The notes: a model not told the origin generated them from the letters alone. A stretch of 64,000 nucleotides of DNA from Achromobacter piechaudii NBRC 102461 (GCF_001571245.1 NZ_BCTK01000016.1:51181-115180); one strand, 5' to 3'; shown: positions 37,555 through 49,776, counted from the first letter of the stretch. Numbers and translations are program-made.

Positions 37555-38850
37555 ATGATCAAGATGACTCAAGCTTTCCAGAAAGTCGCCGCCATACGCG
37601 GCATGAATGACGTGTTGCCCGGGCCGAGCGCCCGCTGGGAACAATTCGAGGAAATCGTGCGCGGCTGGCTGCGCGGCTACGGCTATCGCAATGTGCGCAC
37701 GCCCGTGCTTGAGCATACGCGCCTGTTCACGCGCGGTATCGGCGAAGTGACCGACATCGTCGAAAAAGAGATGTACACCTTCACCGACGCCCTGAACGGT
37801 GACTCGCTGACGATGCGGCCGGAAATGACGGCCGGCATCGTGCGCGCCTCGATCGAGCACAACATGCTCTATGACCGTCCGCAACGCGTCTACTCGATCG
37901 GCCCGGTGTTCCGTCACGAACGCCCGCAACGCGGCCGCTACCGCCAATTCCACCAGATCGACGTGGAAGCCCTGGGCTTCGTAGGGCCCGATGTCGACGC
38001 CGAGCTGATCGTCATGCTGGCCCGCCTCTGGAAGCTGCTGGGCTTGAAGGACGTGCGCCTGGAACTCAATTCGCTGGGTCAACCCGCCGAACGCGCCGCG
38101 CATCGCGCCGCCTTGATCGAGCACCTGGAAAAGCACCGCGACATTCTCGACGAAGACGGCCAGCGCCGCCTGTACACGAACCCGCTGCGCGTGCTGGACA
38201 CGAAGAATCCCGCCATGCAGGAAATGGCCAACAGTGCGCCGCGCCTGTTCGATTTCCTGGGCGATGAATCCCGCGCGCACTTCGAAGGCGTGTGCCAGCG
38301 CCTGACCGAAGCCGGCATCGAATACAGCTTGAATCCGCGCCTGGTGCGCGGACTCGACTACTACAACCTGACCGTGTTCGAGTGGGTCACCGATCGTCTC
38401 GGCTCGCAGGGCACTGTGTGCGGCGGCGGCCGCTACGACGGCCTGATCGAATTGCTGGGCGGCAAGCCCGCGCCTGCGGTCGGTTTTGCCATCGGCATGG
38501 AGCGCCTGCTGGACCTCTGGGAACAGAGCGTGCAGCTGGATGCGCCCGCCGAATGCGACGTCTACGTGGTGCATCAAGGCGAAGACGCGCAACGCCTGGC
38601 CGCCAGCGTTGGCGAAACGCTGCGCGATGCCGGCTTGTCCGTGATCGTGCATGCGGGTTCGGCCGGCTTCAAATCCCAATTCAAGCGCGCGGATGCCAGT
38701 GGCGCCCGGGTTGCGGTTATTCTTGGCGCCGATGAAGTTGCATCGCAGACGGCCAGCGTCAAATATTTGCGCGCGGACGCCCAGGGCGACGCCGCGCAGC
38801 AGCAGGTGGCGCTTGCCGATCTGGCTGCGGTACTGAACAACAAGGGTTAA
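37555..38850 (+). CDS. hisS: Histidine--tRNA ligase
   Basis: HisRS charges tRNA-His. The 431-residue class II enzyme shows motif 1 ([15 protein letters not shown]-type region), motif 2 ([18 protein letters not shown]), the histidine-binding [15 protein letters not shown] and motif 3 ([11 protein letters not shown]), plus the C-terminal anticodon domain. An in-frame ATG at 37564 is an alternative start. Four bases separate it from the next gene. Confidence 0.98.
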   Translation: MIKMTQAFQKVAAIRGMNDVLPGPSARWEQFEEIVRGWLRGYGYRNVRTPVLEHTRLFTRGIGEVTDIVEKEMYTFTDALNGDSLTMRPEMTAGIVRASIEHNMLYDRPQRVYSIGPVFRHERPQRGRYRQFHQIDVEALGFVGPDVDAELIVMLARLWKLLGLKDVRLELNSLGQPAERAAHRAALIEHLEKHRDILDEDGQRRLYTNPLRVLDTKNPAMQEMANSAPRLFDFLGDESRAHFEGVCQRLTEAGIEYSLNPRLVRGLDYYNLTVFEWVTDRLGSQGTVCGGGRYDGLIELLGGKPAPAVGFAIGMERLLDLWEQSVQLDAPAECDVYVVHQGEDAQRLAASVGETLRDAGLSVIVHAGSAGFKSQFKRADASGARVAVILGADEVASQTASVKYLRADAQGDAAQQQVALADLAAVLNNKG

Positions 38851-38853
38851 GGC

Positions 38854-39492
38854 ATGGCATACGATCTCGAAGAACAGGAAAAGCTGGACGCCATCAAGGC
38901 GTGGTGGGCTCGATACGGCACGCTGGTCGTGACGCTGTTTGCCGTGGTGGCGCTGGCGTGGGGCGGTTGGTGGGGCTGGAAGGCCTATGAATCGCATCGT
39001 GCGAACCAGGCCATGGGCTACTTCGAGGCGCTGGAAGACGCGGCCCGCCTGGGTGGCGCGGATTCTGCTGTGCGCATCAAGACTGCCGCCGCCACGCTGC
39101 GCGAACAGTACCCGGCGACGGGCTATGCCGCGCGCGGCGCGCTGGTCGCTGCGCAAGCCCTGCAAGCTCAGAAAGATGATGCTGGTGCCCGTGAGCAACT
39201 GGAATGGCTGGCCGCCCAGGGTAAGAACCCGTCCATGCAATCCGTGGCGCGCCTGCGCCTGGCCGGCATGCTGCTGGACCAGAAGCAGTACGACGCCGCG
39301 CTGGCCCAACTGAACAATCCGCCGGCCGCGTTTGCCGCCTTGTTCGCCGACCGCCGTGGCGATATTCTCGCGGCGCAAGGCAAGCGCGACGAAGCGCGTG
39401 CGGCCTGGCAAAGCGCTATTGATGGCTTGGGCACGGCGAACCCGCTGACCCAGGTTGTGCAATTGAAATTGGATGCCCTGAGCGGAGCGTGA
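38854..39492 (+). CDS. YfgM-like membrane-anchored tetratricopeptide protein
   Basis: The 212-residue protein has the family start AYDLEEQEKLDAIKAWWARYG, a transmembrane helix at about 22-42 and periplasmic TPR-like helices (QSVARLRLAGMLLDQKQYDAAL, DRRGDILAAQGKRDEAR). YfgM binds SecYEG and periplasmic chaperones in Escherichia coli. It sits in the conserved hisS-yfgM-bamB-der run. Confidence 0.9.
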   Translation: MAYDLEEQEKLDAIKAWWARYGTLVVTLFAVVALAWGGWWGWKAYESHRANQAMGYFEALEDAARLGGADSAVRIKTAAATLREQYPATGYAARGALVAAQALQAQKDDAGAREQLEWLAAQGKNPSMQSVARLRLAGMLLDQKQYDAALAQLNNPPAAFAALFADRRGDILAAQGKRDEARAAWQSAIDGLGTANPLTQVVQLKLDALSGA

Positions 39493-39497
39493 CTGTA

Positions 39498-40655
39498 ATG
39501 CGTAAATTTGCACCTGGTCGTACGTGGCGTGGCGCCGTTTGCCTGGCGAGTTTGCTTGCCCTGGGCGGTTGCGGCCTGTTTTCCCACGATGACGGCCGTT
39601 ACGATCCCGCCCCGCTGACCGAATACAAAGCCGGCATGTCCGTGCGCCAGGTCTGGTCCACGTCGATCGGCAGCGGCTCGGGCCTGGGCTTCGCACCTAC
39701 CGTGCTGGGCACGGCGGTCTACGCGGCCACGCCGGATGGCTCGGTCGGCAAGTTCGACCTGCAAAGCGGTCGTCCGCTGTGGAAGGCCAAGGTCGACGGC
39801 AAGCTGTCCGCCGGCGCTGGCAGTGATGGCACCACCACCGCCGTGGCCTCGCCCGACGGCGACGTCATCGCATTCGACGACACCGGCAAGGTCAAGTGGA
39901 AGGTCCGCGCAACCAGCGATGTCACCATCCCGCCGGTCGTGGGCTATGGCATCGTCGTCGTGCGCAGTGGCGACTACCGCATCCAGGCCTTTGACGCCAA
40001 CAGCGGCGAACGCGTCTGGAACGTGCAGCGCCCCGGTCCGTCGCTCGCCTTGCGCAGCGTGTCGCAGATGGTCCTGGCCGAAGGCCTGGTCATTACCGGT
40101 TTGCCGGGCGGCAAGCTGATGGCGATCGCCTCCGACAGCGGCAACGTGCAATGGGAAGGCACCGTCGCCACCCCGCGCGGCGCCAGCGACCTCGAACGCC
40201 TGACCGACGTTGTCGGTACGCCGCGCATCGCGGGTAATCTCCTTTGCGCAGTGGCCTACCAAGGGCGTATCGTCTGCTTTGACGTAACCGCCGGCGGCCG
40301 TCCGTTGTGGGCCAAGGACTTCTCCAGCGTCAGCGGCATGACGCTCGACGACCGCTTTGCCTATTCGGCGGATCAAAATAGCGTCGTCAACGCGTTTGCA
40401 CTGGATAATGGCGGCAATGTGTGGAAGCAGGCGGCGTTGAAGAACCGCAAGCTGACCGCGCCGGCCATGCTTGGCGGTGCGCTGGCAGTCGGCGACCTGG
40501 ATGGTTATCTGCACTTCCTGTCGCGTAGTGATGGCAGCCTGATGGCGCGGCTGTCCGTGGGTGGAGGCGCCGTCGTTTCGCCGCCGCAAACCACCCCCCA
40601 AGGTGTGCTGGTCCAGACGGGCAATGGCAATCTCGTCATGATCGGCGCCAACTAA
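39498..40655 (+). CDS. bamB: Outer membrane protein assembly lipoprotein BamB
   Basis: BamB is a beta-propeller lipoprotein of the BAM complex. The 385-residue precursor has a lipobox (LALGGC) and eight-bladed PQQ-type repeats such as GSVGKFDLQSGRPLWKAKVDG and YRIQAFDANSGERVWNVQR. ATG 39498 has GGAG 10 nt upstream; an in-frame GTG at 39489 overlaps the previous stop (GTGA) but is too near that site. Confidence 0.95.
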   Translation: MRKFAPGRTWRGAVCLASLLALGGCGLFSHDDGRYDPAPLTEYKAGMSVRQVWSTSIGSGSGLGFAPTVLGTAVYAATPDGSVGKFDLQSGRPLWKAKVDGKLSAGAGSDGTTTAVASPDGDVIAFDDTGKVKWKVRATSDVTIPPVVGYGIVVVRSGDYRIQAFDANSGERVWNVQRPGPSLALRSVSQMVLAEGLVITGLPGGKLMAIASDSGNVQWEGTVATPRGASDLERLTDVVGTPRIAGNLLCAVAYQGRIVCFDVTAGGRPLWAKDFSSVSGMTLDDRFAYSADQNSVVNAFALDNGGNVWKQAALKNRKLTAPAMLGGALAVGDLDGYLHFLSRSDGSLMARLSVGGGAVVSPPQTTPQGVLVQTGNGNLVMIGAN

Positions 40656-40680
40656 AACCTATAGAACAAAGCCTTAAACC

Positions 40681-42045
40681 GTGTCTTTCAAGCCTGTCGT
40701 TGCCCTGGTCGGTCGCCCCAATGTGGGGAAGTCGACCCTTTTCAACCGCCTGACGCGATCACGCGCCGCGCTGGTGGCCGATTTTTCCGGCCTGACCCGC
40801 GATCGCCATTACGGTGAGGGCAGGGTAGGCGAGATCCCGTTCATCGCTATCGATACCGGCGGCTTTGAACCTGTCGCCAAAGACGGGATTCTGCTGGAGA
40901 TGGCTCGCCAGACCCGGCAGGCCATCGCCGAAGCCGATGTTGTCGTGTTCCTGGTCGACGCTCGCGCCGGCCTGAACGCCCACGACCACGAAATTGCGCA
41001 GTTGCTGCGCAAGTCGGGCCAGCAGCGCGTGCTGTTGGCGGTGAACAAGGCGGAAGGCATGGGTCTGGGCCCGGCCATCTCCGAGTTCCATGAACTTGGC
41101 CTGGGCCAGCCCTATCCGATTTCCGCCGCGCACGGCGACGGCATCGTCGATCTGATCGAACTGGCGTTGAAGGATCTGGCCGAGCCTCCCGCCGAAGCCG
41201 AGCCTTTCGAGGAAGGCGAGGGCGACCTCGAACACGATCACCGCATAAAGCTGGCTATCGTTGGTCGTCCGAACGTCGGCAAGTCGACGCTGATCAATAC
41301 CCTGATGGGCGAAGAGCGCGTCATTGCATTCGACTTGCCCGGCACCACGCGCGACGCCATCGAAATCGACTTCGATCGCGACGGCCGCCGCTACACGCTG
41401 ATCGATACGGCGGGCTTGCGCAAGCGTGGCAAGGTCTTCGAAGCGGTTGAAAAGTTCTCGGTCATCAAGACGTTGCAGGCTATCGAGGCCAGCAACGTGG
41501 TGCTGCTGATGCTGGACGCGCACACCGAAATTTCCGAGCAGGACGCCCACATCGCCGGCTTCGTGCTGGAGACGGGTCGCGCCGTGGTGGTCGCCATCAA
41601 TAAGTGGGATGGCCTGGACGGCGAAGAAAAGGAACGCATCGAACGCGAATTCCAGCGCAAGCTGCGCTTCCTGTCGTTCGCGCGCGTACACACCATTTCG
41701 GCGTTGCGCGGGCAGGGCATCAAGCCGCTGCTCAAGTCGATCAATTCGGCGCACGCCGCCGCGTTCGCCAAGCTGTCGACGCCGAAGTTGACGCGTGAGC
41801 TGCAAGCCGCCATCGAGCAGCAGCAGCCTCCGCGCAAGGGTATCTTCCGTCCCAAGATGCGCTATGCGCACCAAGGGGGGCAGAACCCGCCGCTGGTCGT
41901 CATCCACGGCAACGCGCTGGACGCCATTCCCGATTCGTATCGCCGCTATCTGGAAACGCGTTTCCGTAATGCCTTCGATCTGGCCGGCACGCCGCTGCGG
42001 ATCGAATTCAAGTCATCGCACAACCCCTACGCGCAGGAAAGCTGA
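40681..42045 (+). CDS. der: Ribosome-associated GTPase Der (EngA)
   Basis: Der is an essential GTPase for 50S assembly. The 454-residue protein has two G domains, each with GRPNVGKST (near residues 10 and 195), DTGG/DTAG switch motifs and NKxE or NKWD, followed by a KH-like domain ([23 protein letters not shown]). It starts with GTG at 40681. Confidence 0.98.
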   Translation: MSFKPVVALVGRPNVGKSTLFNRLTRSRAALVADFSGLTRDRHYGEGRVGEIPFIAIDTGGFEPVAKDGILLEMARQTRQAIAEADVVVFLVDARAGLNAHDHEIAQLLRKSGQQRVLLAVNKAEGMGLGPAISEFHELGLGQPYPISAAHGDGIVDLIELALKDLAEPPAEAEPFEEGEGDLEHDHRIKLAIVGRPNVGKSTLINTLMGEERVIAFDLPGTTRDAIEIDFDRDGRRYTLIDTAGLRKRGKVFEAVEKFSVIKTLQAIEASNVVLLMLDAHTEISEQDAHIAGFVLETGRAVVVAINKWDGLDGEEKERIEREFQRKLRFLSFARVHTISALRGQGIKPLLKSINSAHAAAFAKLSTPKLTRELQAAIEQQQPPRKGIFRPKMRYAHQGGQNPPLVVIHGNALDAIPDSYRRYLETRFRNAFDLAGTPLRIEFKSSHNPYAQES

Positions 42046-42048
42046 TCC

Positions 42049-43122
42049 ATGAGCCGTTTCTGGAGTCCCGTGGTCGGGACGCTCAGTCCGTATGTCCCGG
42101 GCGAGCAGCCCAAGCTTCAGAACCTGGTCAAGCTGAACACCAACGAGCATCCTTACGGGCCGTCGCCGAAGGTGCTCGAAGCGATCCGCGCCGCTGCTGA
42201 CGACACGCTCAAGCTGTACCCGGACCCTTCGTCCGACCGGCTGCGCCACGCCATTGCAAAGAATGCGGGCGTGCAAGCGAACCAGGTTTTTGTCGGCAAT
42301 GGCTCGGACGAAGTGCTGGCGCACGTATTCCTCGCGCTGCTCAAGCACGATAAGCCGCTGCGGTTTCCGGACATTACCTACAGCTTCTATCCCGTCTATT
42401 GCGGGCTGTACGGCATCCAGTACGAAACCGCGCCGTTGGCGGCAGACTTCTCCATCAACGTTGACGACTACCTGCCTGGCGCGAACGGGCAGGCGGGCGC
42501 CATCATCTTCCCCAACCCCAATGCACCCACCGGCCGCGCGTTGAGCCTGGCCGATGTCGAGCGCATCGTGGCCGGCAATCCGGACGCGGTTGTGGTCGTG
42601 GATGAGGCTTACGTCGACTTCGGTGGCGAATCGGCCGTGGGATTGGTTGGGCGCTACGACAACCTGCTGGTTGTGCAGACGCTGTCCAAGTCACGCTCGC
42701 TTGCTGGTCTGCGCGTGGGCTTCGCGGTGGGCAGCGCCGAACTCATCGACGGCCTTGAGCGCGTAAAGAACAGTTTCAACTCCTACCCGATTGATCGTCT
42801 GGCAGAGGCCGGCGCAGTAGCGGCTTTGGAGGATACAGAGTACTTTGACAAGACTCGCGTTGCCGTGATTGAAACCCGGTCGCGGATGACGGCGGGCTTG
42901 CAGGCGTTGGGCTTCGAGGTTTTGCCATCCGCCGCGAATTTCGTGTTCGCACGGCACCCCGAAAAAGACGCCGCGGGTCTGGCCGCCGCCTTGCGCGAGC
43001 GCAGCATCATCGTGCGTCATTTCCGTCATGCGCGCATCGATCAGTTTCTACGAATTACCGTGGGCACCGACGAGCAGGTAAACCTGCTTCTAGAGGCCCT
43101 CGCGCAGGTCCTGCAGGGGTGA
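42049..43122 (+). CDS. hisC: Histidinol-phosphate aminotransferase
   Basis: HisC is a PLP enzyme of histidine synthesis. The 357-residue class I/II protein shows [22 protein letters not shown], the NPNAPTGR motif, [11 protein letters not shown] and the Schiff-base Lys in [14 protein letters not shown]. It follows der by three bases, unlinked from a his operon, and is the second his-type gene in this stretch besides hisZ. Confidence 0.96.
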   Translation: MSRFWSPVVGTLSPYVPGEQPKLQNLVKLNTNEHPYGPSPKVLEAIRAAADDTLKLYPDPSSDRLRHAIAKNAGVQANQVFVGNGSDEVLAHVFLALLKHDKPLRFPDITYSFYPVYCGLYGIQYETAPLAADFSINVDDYLPGANGQAGAIIFPNPNAPTGRALSLADVERIVAGNPDAVVVVDEAYVDFGGESAVGLVGRYDNLLVVQTLSKSRSLAGLRVGFAVGSAELIDGLERVKNSFNSYPIDRLAEAGAVAALEDTEYFDKTRVAVIETRSRMTAGLQALGFEVLPSAANFVFARHPEKDAAGLAAALRERSIIVRHFRHARIDQFLRITVGTDEQVNLLLEALAQVLQG

Positions 43123-43280
43123 TCTTCAGGGGCATTTCAGCTTGAAATCTCTGGTGTCATCTTCGCTTCCTGGCCAAGTAGCACGGGCCGGGAAAACCCT
43201 GTAGAGTACATGTTTCGGTGTGCTCCACCAGCACAAGAAAGCACATCATCACTCAATAACAAACAAATGGAGCCTGGCCA

Positions 43281-43517
43281 ATGAGCAATAAAGGGCAAAC
43301 TCTGCAAGATCCGTTTCTGAACACGTTGCGCAAGGATCATGTGCCCGTGTCGATTTACTTGGTAAACGGGATCAAGCTTCAAGGGCAAATCGAATCTTTT
43401 GATCAGTACGTGGTGCTGCTGCGCAATACGGTCACGCAAATGGTTTACAAGCATGCCATTTCCACCGTTGTTCCCGCGCGCGCCGTGAATTTTCAGGTGG
43501 AAGTTCCTGCTGAGTAA
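43281..43517 (+). CDS. hfq: RNA chaperone Hfq
   Basis: The 78-residue protein has Sm1 ([24 protein letters not shown], split by [13 protein letters not shown]) and Sm2 ([12 protein letters not shown]). Hfq pairs small RNAs with mRNAs. The acidic C-terminal tail seen in Escherichia coli is missing, as in other betaproteobacteria. TGGAGCC precedes the ATG. Confidence 0.98.
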   Translation: MSNKGQTLQDPFLNTLRKDHVPVSIYLVNGIKLQGQIESFDQYVVLLRNTVTQMVYKHAISTVVPARAVNFQVEVPAE

Positions 43518-43541
43518 GCTCGCTCCAGCTGTACCTTTTTT

Positions 43542-43580
43542 TGCCCGCCGGACGGATGACGTCGGCGGGCATTTTCGCTT
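43542..43580 (+). terminator. Terminator-like hairpin between hfq and hflX
   Basis: TGCCCGCCG (43542-43550) pairs with CGGCGGGCA (43563-43571), followed by TTTTCGCTTT. It begins 24 nt after the hfq stop and may reduce transcription into hflX. Confidence 0.75.
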
Positions 43581-43601
43581 TGGCTCCAATATGGTGCATG
43601 T

Positions 43602-44708
43602 ATGCGCGCTCTGATTATCAGCGTGGACCTGGGTGACCCGGACCACGCCGCCCACGCCGAAGAATTTACGATGCTGGCCAAGGGCGCGGGCGCGGAAGTC
43701 GTCGGCACCCTGAACGCTCGGCGCGACCGGCCCGACGCCAAGTTCTTCATCGGCTCGGGCAAGGCGGACGAGGGCGTCGCGATGGCGCAAGCCTTGCTGG
43801 CCGACATCGTTCTGTTCGACCAGCCTTTGTCACCCGCCCAGCAACGCAACCTTGAACGCGCTTTCAATCTGCGCGTGGTGGATCGCGTTGCGCTCATCCT
43901 CGACATCTTCGCGCTGCGAGCGAAAAGCCACGAGGGCAAGTTGCAGGTGGAGCTGGCGCAGTTGCAGCATCTGGCCACGCGGCTGACCCGCATGTGGAGC
44001 CACTTGGAGCGTCAGCGTGGCGGTATCGGGATGCGCGGGCCGGGTGAGTCGCAGCTTGAGATGGATCGCCGCATGATCGGCGCCAAGGTCAAGACGCTGC
44101 GCGAACGCCTGGATCGGGTTGAGCGCCAGCGCGTGACCCAGCGGCGTGCGCGGGCCCGAGGCGGCGCCTTGTCGGTGTCGCTGGTCGGATATACCAACGC
44201 GGGCAAGTCCACGCTGTTCAATGCGCTGACGCGCGCTGACAGCTATGCCGCGGACCAGCTATTCGCCACGCTCGACACCACGACGCGTCGAATCTGGATC
44301 GAAGGCGCCGGCTCGGTGGTGGTGTCGGACACCGTAGGATTCATCCGAGACCTGCCTCACGGCCTGATCGCCGCATTCCGCGCAACACTGGAAGAGACCG
44401 TGCACGCGGATCTGCTGCTGCACGTCGTCGACGCAGCCAGTCCGCAGCGGGATGAGCAGATTTTTGAAGTGAACAAAGTCCTCGCCGAAATCGGCGCCTC
44501 CGCCATTCCGACCATTCTGGTATACAACAAGATTGACCGGGCGGGTTTGGAACCCCGGGTGGAGCGCGATGCACATGGTACGATTGCGCGAGTATTTGTA
44601 AGCGCCACCGAGCGCGCCGGTCTGGATGCGTTGCGCGGGGCAATTGCGGAGACCGGACAGATTGTGGGAAACAATGCCGCGAATTATCAAACTCTTCAAT
44701 CTGAATGA
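43602..44708 (+). CDS. hflX: GTPase HflX
   Basis: HflX splits 70S and stalled ribosomes under stress. The 368-residue protein has the N-terminal HflX domain (EVVGTLNARRDRPDAKFFIGSGK), a coiled helical linker and GTPase motifs GYTNAGKSTLFNAL, DTVGFIRDLP and NKID. The last 35 bases overlap the hflK start. Confidence 0.97.
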   Translation: MRALIISVDLGDPDHAAHAEEFTMLAKGAGAEVVGTLNARRDRPDAKFFIGSGKADEGVAMAQALLADIVLFDQPLSPAQQRNLERAFNLRVVDRVALILDIFALRAKSHEGKLQVELAQLQHLATRLTRMWSHLERQRGGIGMRGPGESQLEMDRRMIGAKVKTLRERLDRVERQRVTQRRARARGGALSVSLVGYTNAGKSTLFNALTRADSYAADQLFATLDTTTRRIWIEGAGSVVVSDTVGFIRDLPHGLIAAFRATLEETVHADLLLHVVDAASPQRDEQIFEVNKVLAEIGASAIPTILVYNKIDRAGLEPRVERDAHGTIARVFVSATERAGLDALRGAIAETGQIVGNNAANYQTLQSE

Positions 44709-45978
44709 CCCCGGCTGGGGTCGTGGGAACAACAACGGCTCCGAGCCGCCGCCTAAGCGGCCTCAAGGCAACGGAGACGGCCCACCCGACCTGGACGAAG
44801 TCTGGCGCGATTTCAATAATCGCATCGGCTCGCTATTCGGTCGCAAGGGCGGTGGCGGGGGCAACAACCGTCCCGGCAACCGAGGCGGCATGACGCCGCC
44901 ATCGCCACGAGGCACGCGCATCGGGCTGGGCGTCATCGCTCTGGTCGCAGCGGGCATCTGGTTGGCCAGCGGCTTCTACATCGTGCAAGAAGGCCAGGTC
45001 GCCGTGGTGACCCAGTTCGGCAAATACAAAAGCACGTCGCAAGCCGGCTTCCAGTGGCGCTTGCCGTACCCCATCCAAAGCCAGGAAATCGTCAACGTGT
45101 CGCAACTGCGCACGTTTGAAGTCGGTTTCCGTGGCGGCTCGCGCAATAAGGTTCTGCCCGAAGCGCTGATGCTCACGACGGACGAGAACATCGTCGATAT
45201 GCAGTTCGTCGTGCAATATCGCCTGCGCGCCGATGGCGCACCGGATTACCTGTTCCAGACGCGCGACCCGGACGAGTCGGTCCGTCAGGCCTCTGAAACG
45301 GCCATGCGCGAAGTCGTGGGCAAGCAGTCGATGGACTTCGTCCTGTACGAAGGCCGTACCGCCGTGGCCACGCAAGTGCAGGCGCTGATGCAACAGATCC
45401 TGGATCGCTACAAGAGCGGCGTGCAAGTCAGCACCGTCGCCATCCAGAACGTGCAGCCGCCGGAACAAGTGCAAGCTGCGTTCGATGACGCCGTCAAGGC
45501 TGGTCAGGACCGCGAACGCCAGATCAACGAAGGTCAGGCTTACGCCAACCAGGTCGTGCCGTTGGCCAGCGGTCAGGCCTCGCGCATGACCGAGCAGGCC
45601 GAAGGCTACAAGGCCAAGGTGGTGGGCGATGCGCAGGGTAATAGCTCGCGCTTCACCAGCATCCTGGGCGAATACGAAAAGGCGCCGCTCGTCATGCGCC
45701 AGCGTATGTACCTGGAAAGCATGCAGGATATCTTCACGCGCGCCAGCAAGGTCATGGTCGACACCAAGAGCAACAACAACATGTTGTATTTGCCCCTGGA
45801 CAAGATCATGCATCTGGCTGCCCAAGACGCCAGCAAGTCCAGCGTCGGCAACCCGGGTTCGCCTGCGTTGATCAGCCCGCCCACCCAACCGCCGTTGCGC
45901 AACAACGCGGCGCCGGCCCCTCAATCTTCCGGCAGCAGCAATAGCAACACGCTGCCTCGCGACCGTATGTCGCGCTAA
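44674..45978 (+). CDS. hflK: FtsH protease regulator HflK
   Basis: HflK is a membrane-anchored SPFH protein that binds HflC and controls FtsH. The 434-residue protein has a glycine- and proline-rich cytoplasmic N-terminus, one transmembrane helix at about 80-100, and the SPFH core (YIVQEGQVAVVTQFGKY, ERQINEGQAYANQVVPLASG). ATG 44674 is chosen because the conserved MPRIIKLFNLNDPGWG begins there. It starts inside hflX in another frame. Confidence 0.96.
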   Translation: MPRIIKLFNLNDPGWGRGNNNGSEPPPKRPQGNGDGPPDLDEVWRDFNNRIGSLFGRKGGGGGNNRPGNRGGMTPPSPRGTRIGLGVIALVAAGIWLASGFYIVQEGQVAVVTQFGKYKSTSQAGFQWRLPYPIQSQEIVNVSQLRTFEVGFRGGSRNKVLPEALMLTTDENIVDMQFVVQYRLRADGAPDYLFQTRDPDESVRQASETAMREVVGKQSMDFVLYEGRTAVATQVQALMQQILDRYKSGVQVSTVAIQNVQPPEQVQAAFDDAVKAGQDRERQINEGQAYANQVVPLASGQASRMTEQAEGYKAKVVGDAQGNSSRFTSILGEYEKAPLVMRQRMYLESMQDIFTRASKVMVDTKSNNNMLYLPLDKIMHLAAQDASKSSVGNPGSPALISPPTQPPLRNNAAPAPQSSGSSNSNTLPRDRMSR

Positions 45979-45996
45979 CCCGGAGGATTTCTGATC

Positions 45997-46899
45997 ATGC
46001 AACGTTTTATGCCCATCCTGGTCGGCCTGCTCATCGTGCTGGCTGCCCTGTCCTCCTGCGTCTTCGTCGTGCGCGAGCGCGACTACGCCCTGGTGTTCTC
46101 GCTGGGTGAAGTGCGCAAGACCATTAGTGAACCCGGCCTGTACTTCAAGGCTCCGCCTCCGTTCCAGAATGTCGTGACGCTCGACAAGCGCATTCTGACC
46201 ATCGAAACCAACGAAGCAGAACGCATCCAGACTTCTGAAAAGAAGAACCTGCTGATCGATTCCTACGTGAAATGGCGTATTGCGGATCCCCGCCAATACT
46301 ATGTTTCGACGGGTGGCAACGAACGCGTGGCTCAGGAACGCCTGCAAGCGCTGATCCGCGATGCCTTGAACGCTTCGGTCAACGTGCGCACGGTGCGTGA
46401 CGTGGTCTCGACCGAACGCGACAAGATCATGGCCGAGATCCTGACGAACGTCGCCAAGCGCGCCGAGCCCCTGGGCGTGCAGATCGTCGACGTGCGCCTG
46501 CGTCGTATCGAATTCGCGCCGGAGATTTCGGAATCGGTGTACCGCCGCATGGAAGCGGAGCGTACGCGCGTCGCCAACGAGCTGCGTTCCATCGGCGCCG
46601 CCGAAGGCGAAAAGATCCGCGCTGAAGCGGATCGCCAGCGCGAAGTGATCGTCGCCGAGGCATACGCCAAGGCGCAGGGCATCATGGGTGAAGGCGACGC
46701 CGCCGCCGCCTCGATCTATGCGCAGGCCTACGGCAAGAACCCGCAGTTCTACACGTACTACAAGAGCCTGGAAGCCTACCGCGCGTCGTTCTCCAAGCCG
46801 AGCGACATTCTGGTGGTGGACCCCAGCTCCAGCTTCTTCCAGTTCATGAAAGACCCGTCCGGCGAAGCGCTGGCACCGGTCACGGTTCCTGCGAAGTAA
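45997..46899 (+). CDS. hflC: FtsH protease regulator HflC
   Basis: The 300-residue partner of HflK starts with a single membrane anchor (LVGLLIVLAALSSCVFVV) followed by the SPFH domain (VRERDYALVFSLGEVRK, LRRIEFAPEISESVYRRMEAER). It begins 18 nt after hflK with GGAGG upstream. A terminator follows. Confidence 0.97.
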   Translation: MQRFMPILVGLLIVLAALSSCVFVVRERDYALVFSLGEVRKTISEPGLYFKAPPPFQNVVTLDKRILTIETNEAERIQTSEKKNLLIDSYVKWRIADPRQYYVSTGGNERVAQERLQALIRDALNASVNVRTVRDVVSTERDKIMAEILTNVAKRAEPLGVQIVDVRLRRIEFAPEISESVYRRMEAERTRVANELRSIGAAEGEKIRAEADRQREVIVAEAYAKAQGIMGEGDAAAASIYAQAYGKNPQFYTYYKSLEAYRASFSKPSDILVVDPSSSFFQFMKDPSGEALAPVTVPAK

Positions 46900-46922
46900 G
46901 TCGGAAAGCCTCTGGCAAGTGC

Positions 46923-46955
46923 AAAGCCCCTTGGATATCCAAGGGGCTTTTTCTT
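46923..46955 (+). terminator. Intrinsic terminator after hflC
   Basis: AAAGCCCCTTGG pairs with CCAAGGGGCTTT around ATAT, followed by TTCTT. Confidence 0.93.
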
Positions 46956-47046
46956 GATGACGGCCGGCGCTGCGCAGCGCTCAGAAGGATAGGGGGACAG
47001 CATCGGACGCCCAGGAATCCTGGCTGGCGCTGTCCGCTGACTCATG

Positions 47047-47117
47047 TACAATACCGCGTAAGCTAGAAAACATTCCGCAGCGGCTGAGCGGGCTTACGCC
47101 CCCTCAGCCGCTTTTTC
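47047..47117 (+). promoter_or_regulatory. hisZ leader with terminator hairpin (candidate attenuator)
   Basis: AGCGGCTGAG (47079-47088) pairs with CTCAGCCGCT (47103-47112), followed by TTTTT, 50 nt before the hisZ ATG. Since hflC already has its own terminator, this second one lies in the hisZ leader. A -10-like TACAAT is at 47047-47052, but no good -35 box was found. A five-codon frame (MYNTA) starts at 47044 and ends just before the hairpin. Confidence 0.5.
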
Positions 47118-47165
47118 GTTTGGGCGACGCCCACGCATCACTTGGCGTTCTTCAGGTAAACATTC

Positions 47166-48323
47166 ATGGGTAACTGGTTGCTGCCCGAGAGCCTTGCCGA
47201 CGTACTTCCGGCAGAGGCCCGGCGCATCGAGGAATTGCGCCGCGAACTTCTCGATTTGTACCGTACATACGGATTCGAGCTGGTCGCGCCGCCCCTGGTC
47301 GAATACATCGATTCATTGCTGTCCGGCACCGGTAGCGATCTGGATCTGCGCACCTGCAAGCTGGTTGACCAGCTGACGGGCCGCACTCTGGGCGTGCGGG
47401 CCGACATGACTCCTCAAGTCACGCGCATCGATGCGCACTTGTTGAACCGCGCCGGCGTGACCCGCCTGTGCTATTGCGGCAACGTACTGCATGCCCGCCC
47501 GGCGGATCTTCTGTCCAGCCGCGAGCTTCTGCAGATCGGCGCCGAGATCTACGGTCATGCCGGTTTTGAAGCTGATCTGGAAATCATCCAGCTCGTGCTG
47601 GAAACCGTGGCGATCGCCGGGGTGCGCAACCCCCGTCTGGACTTGTGCCATCCGGGTGTGGTTCGCGCCATCGTCGAGTCGGATCCGGCTGCCGTGGCGT
47701 TGGCTGACGAAGTTATCCGCCTGCTGCGGGATAAGGACGTGCCCGGCTTGAGTGAACTGGCTGAACGCGCACCCGGCATTCGTGCCGAGACGCTGAAGGC
47801 CTTGAAGTTGCTGCCCAATCTGTATGGTGGCCCCGAAGTGCTGAAGAATGCGCGCCGCGATCTTCCGTTGTTGCCCGGCGTGGCGGCTGCGTTGGATGCG
47901 CTGCAAGCGCTGGTGGACGCGATGCCCAACGTGGCGTTCGGCGTTGATCTGGCGGATGTGGGCGGCTATGGCTACCACTCTGGCGTGAAGTTCGCGCTGT
48001 ATGCGGAAGGCTGGCACGACGCGCTTGTCAGCGGGGGCCGTTACGACGACGTCAGCCGTGCATTCGGCCGAGCGCGTCCTGCTACGGGCTTCAGTCTTGA
48101 TTTACGCAAACTGGCGGCAGGATTGCCGCCAGCGGAACGGGCGCGTGCAGTTCGCGCGCCCTGGGGGCAGGCCCCCGCCTTGACCGAGGCGGTTCGCCGT
48201 CTGCGCCGGTCAGGGGAAATTGTCGTTCAGGTATTGCCCGGTCACGAGCAGGATCAGGACGAATTCGTTTGCGATCGCGAGCTGGCGCTGCAAGATGGCG
48301 CCTGGACGGTCAGAACGCTGTGA
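47166..48323 (+). CDS. hisZ: ATP phosphoribosyltransferase regulatory subunit
   Basis: HisZ is a catalytically inactive HisRS homologue that activates short-form HisG, the first enzyme of histidine synthesis. The 385-residue protein has the class II synthetase-like fold ([43 protein letters not shown]) but lacks the HisRS anticodon domain. Its gene neighbour is purA, as in related betaproteobacteria; hisG itself is not in the window. Confidence 0.95.
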   Translation: MGNWLLPESLADVLPAEARRIEELRRELLDLYRTYGFELVAPPLVEYIDSLLSGTGSDLDLRTCKLVDQLTGRTLGVRADMTPQVTRIDAHLLNRAGVTRLCYCGNVLHARPADLLSSRELLQIGAEIYGHAGFEADLEIIQLVLETVAIAGVRNPRLDLCHPGVVRAIVESDPAAVALADEVIRLLRDKDVPGLSELAERAPGIRAETLKALKLLPNLYGGPEVLKNARRDLPLLPGVAAALDALQALVDAMPNVAFGVDLADVGGYGYHSGVKFALYAEGWHDALVSGGRYDDVSRAFGRARPATGFSLDLRKLAAGLPPAERARAVRAPWGQAPALTEAVRRLRRSGEIVVQVLPGHEQDQDEFVCDRELALQDGAWTVRTL

Positions 48324-48327
48324 CTAA

Positions 48328-49695
<1,368 letters not shown>

Positions 49696-49710
49696 TCGGG
49701 TTATTATTCC

Positions 49711-49748
49711 AAAGGCCGCCGCCGGTCTCATACCGGCGGCGGCCTTTT
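49711..49748 (+). terminator. Intrinsic terminator after purA
   Basis: GGCCGCCGCCGGT pairs with ACCGGCGGCGGCC around CTCAT, followed by TTTT. The 13-bp GC stem is very strong. Confidence 0.93.
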
Positions 49749-49776
49749 CGTATCTTTAAGCAGGAGATGCTTACCT

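Noticed and set aside
37423..39696. Minus-strand reading frame of 757 residues across hisS and the YfgM-like gene
   Set aside because: It crosses two genes with strong motifs on the other strand.
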